From contig NZ_VSRN01000001.1 in assembly GCF_008369915.1 (NCBI RefSeq), positions 5,886,501-5,950,500 on the forward strand: a stretch of DNA of 64,000 nucleotides, in the 5' to 3' direction. This document shows, piece by piece, positions 62,843 to 64,000 of the stretch (its first letter is position 1; each line of letters opens with the position of its first letter). The notes below the pieces were generated by a model, which did not search any database, was not told the DNA's origin, and saw only the letters and a list, made by a program, of their open reading frames with translations. Origin of the DNA: Dyadobacter sp. UC 10. Its GTDB lineage: Bacteria > Bacteroidota > Bacteroidia > Cytophagales > Spirosomataceae. A program made the position numbers and the translations under genes.

Positions 62843-63736
62843 CTATCTCGGCAGCATTGGAAACAGACGTTTGATTTCACTGGCATCCGGCTGCTTACCA
62901 TACTCACAAATTTCAAAAACCTCCACAAATTTAATATCCTTTGCCTTCTCGGCCCCGTACCATTTTTCCAGCGAGACTTTGATTTCAGGATTCACTGCGG
63001 AGCGCTTTTCCATGGAAGTAAACAGCCACTTTTTCCTTTCCACGACATCTTTGGGGACATTAGCAAGATCCTGATTTGTCCACGGGAGCCACTCATAGAA
63101 TTGGGAAACGTGTGCATCCAGCCCATCTACTTTTTTAGCAAGAACATTTGTGATGTCAATAGCGATATCCGGGCGAAATGGATTAGGCCGTTGAAATCGA
63201 TCCCGGAAGTAGAGGAAAACCGGGTTTTTGGTCAATGGAGGCACACTGCTAAGGATATTTGGTACAATTACTAAGTAAGCCGCGTCTTGTACTACTACGC
63301 CCGTGTTGCGGTGATCGGGATGATAATCGTTTGTACGCGGCGCTATTACAAGGTCAGCGTTCCATTCGCGGATTTTTCTGATCACGGCCAGGCGATTCTC
63401 GAGCGTTGGCATTAACTCACCATCGTGGTTGTCCAATACGTCGTAGGAAATGCCCAGGCGTTTCGCAACTTCCTTTGTTTCCGCCAGCCGCCGCTTCGCA
63501 AGTTCCCCTCCACCGATGTCCTGGTGGCCGGCGTCGCCATTTGTGAGTGAAACGAATTTTACTTTGTGCCCCATTGATGAATAGATGGAGGCAATGCCAC
63601 CTGCCCCCAGGTCACAATCGTCGGGGTGGGCGCCAAATACGATGACATTTAATGGTGCTTTGTTATCATTTGCGTTTTGGGCGCACGCGGACGAGCCTGC
63701 GTATAGTAGCGCAGCGAACAGTAGTATTTTTTTCAT
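62843..63736 (-). CDS. Secreted PIG-L family deacetylase
   Basis: The 297-residue protein has a signal peptide (MKKILLFAALLYAGSSACAQ). The LmbE/PIG-L zinc motif AHPDD is at 36-40 and the second site PDHRNT with DYHPDH follows at about residue 136-142. Such enzymes remove N-acetyl groups from amino sugars; the substrate is not known. It is on the minus strand and its stop is just past the nspC terminator. Confidence 0.93.
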   Translation of the reverse strand: MKKILLFAALLYAGSSACAQNANDNKAPLNVIVFGAHPDDCDLGAGGIASIYSSMGHKVKFVSLTNGDAGHQDIGGGELAKRRLAETKEVAKRLGISYDVLDNHDGELMPTLENRLAVIRKIREWNADLVIAPRTNDYHPDHRNTGVVVQDAAYLVIVPNILSSVPPLTKNPVFLYFRDRFQRPNPFRPDIAIDITNVLAKKVDGLDAHVSQFYEWLPWTNQDLANVPKDVVERKKWLFTSMEKRSAVNPEIKVSLEKWYGAEKAKDIKFVEVFEICEYGKQPDASEIKRLFPMLPR

Positions 63737-64000
63737 TTGAGAATAGGAAAAAGGTTTAAGAAGAAATCAAGGAAATGTACGATTATGTTCATCCTTACAT
63801 TTTTCAATTTAGTTTATAAACAGACATTTTAAAGTGACTTTTGAAAAAATTATAAATAAAATGGCGTTCCCGCGCTGTTATGGATATGTCAAAGTAAAAT
63901 ATTTATATTTCGTAACTCATCAGACAGACAAATGGTTAGTCTCGGCGCGGTAACTAATTCAGGAGAGCCGCTAAGATTCTTTCAATAATCGTGTATCTTT
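63737..64000. other. Intergenic region at the window edge
   Basis: The last 264 bp hold no open frame of useful length, tRNA or clear hairpin. It should contain the promoter of the PIG-L gene (minus). No TAnnTTTG match was found on that strand. Confidence 0.4.

Noticed and set aside
1..64000. Search by eye for tRNA, rRNA, CRISPR arrays, transposases and phage genes
   Set aside because: No cloverleaf-like segment, repeat-spacer array, DDE transposase or phage structural gene was recognised; small or divergent ones could have been missed.

Overview
The window looks like a chromosomal segment of a Bacteroidota bacterium, most likely Cytophagales and close to Dyadobacter/Spirosomaceae (inference from gene style, not from a search). 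Supporting signs are two secreted giants with C-terminal type IX secretion sorting domains (the FG-GAP protein ending at 33727 and the M64 peptidase ending at 43452), candidate promoters of the TTG-N20-TAnnTTTG type, a menaquinone pathway with the short MenE form, NspC, a TIGR03915/TIGR03916-type DNA-repair pair, and few clear Shine-Dalgarno sites. No tRNA, rRNA, CRISPR array, insertion sequence or transposase was seen.

Layout. 1-5523 (minus): menB, an EVE-domain gene, a secreted protein of unknown function, an RlmI-like methyltransferase, a TPR lipoprotein and the start of thrS, with three REP-like hairpins at about 2537-2623. 5640-7472 (plus): menE and an unknown acidic protein. 7480-12741 (minus): an XRE regulator, folD, a sirtuin and topA. 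13111-18207 (plus): two consecutive aconitases of different classes, closed by a terminator and an inverted repeat. 18377-19575 (minus): lspA coupled to a DUF1080 protein. 19706-29476: M61 peptidase, the two-gene radical-SAM/DUF4130 module, a 40-bp perfect palindrome, a thioredoxin-fold protein without cysteines, GNAT, rhodanese, dihaem cytochrome c, AraC regulator, YceI-like protein and two small unknowns. 29678-33727: a 1349-residue protein with 14 FG-GAP repeats.

33776-47020 is regulator- and transporter-rich: a flavin-reductase/NimA-like gene divergent from a MocR regulator with a repeat-type operator, followed by an MFS exporter; an XRE regulator divergent from a small unknown; a second PNPOx-fold protein; a Zn/Cd P-type ATPase; a lipoprotein plus M64 peptidase; a ParA/ribbon-helix-helix pair; and a TetR/small protein/MFS operon with a palindromic operator. 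47107-49343 is a probable type II restriction-modification pair (PD-(D/E)XK-like nuclease plus TaqI-type adenine methyltransferase).

49528-52322 is the least familiar block: three minus-strand genes for a coiled-coil protein, a two-TM protein with a long PspA-like coiled-coil tail, and a membrane-anchored protein with Ppx/GppA/Hsp70-type phosphate-binding motifs. It is my best candidate for an undescribed system. The last part (52515-63736) is mixed metabolism and envelope: a TIM-barrel isomerase, an alpha/beta hydrolase, an MFS transporter, a beta-lactamase-fold hydrolase, small secreted proteins, a bestrophin coupled to a DEDDh exonuclease, nspC and a PIG-L deacetylase. All functions are read from motifs and family knowledge; no database search was possible.
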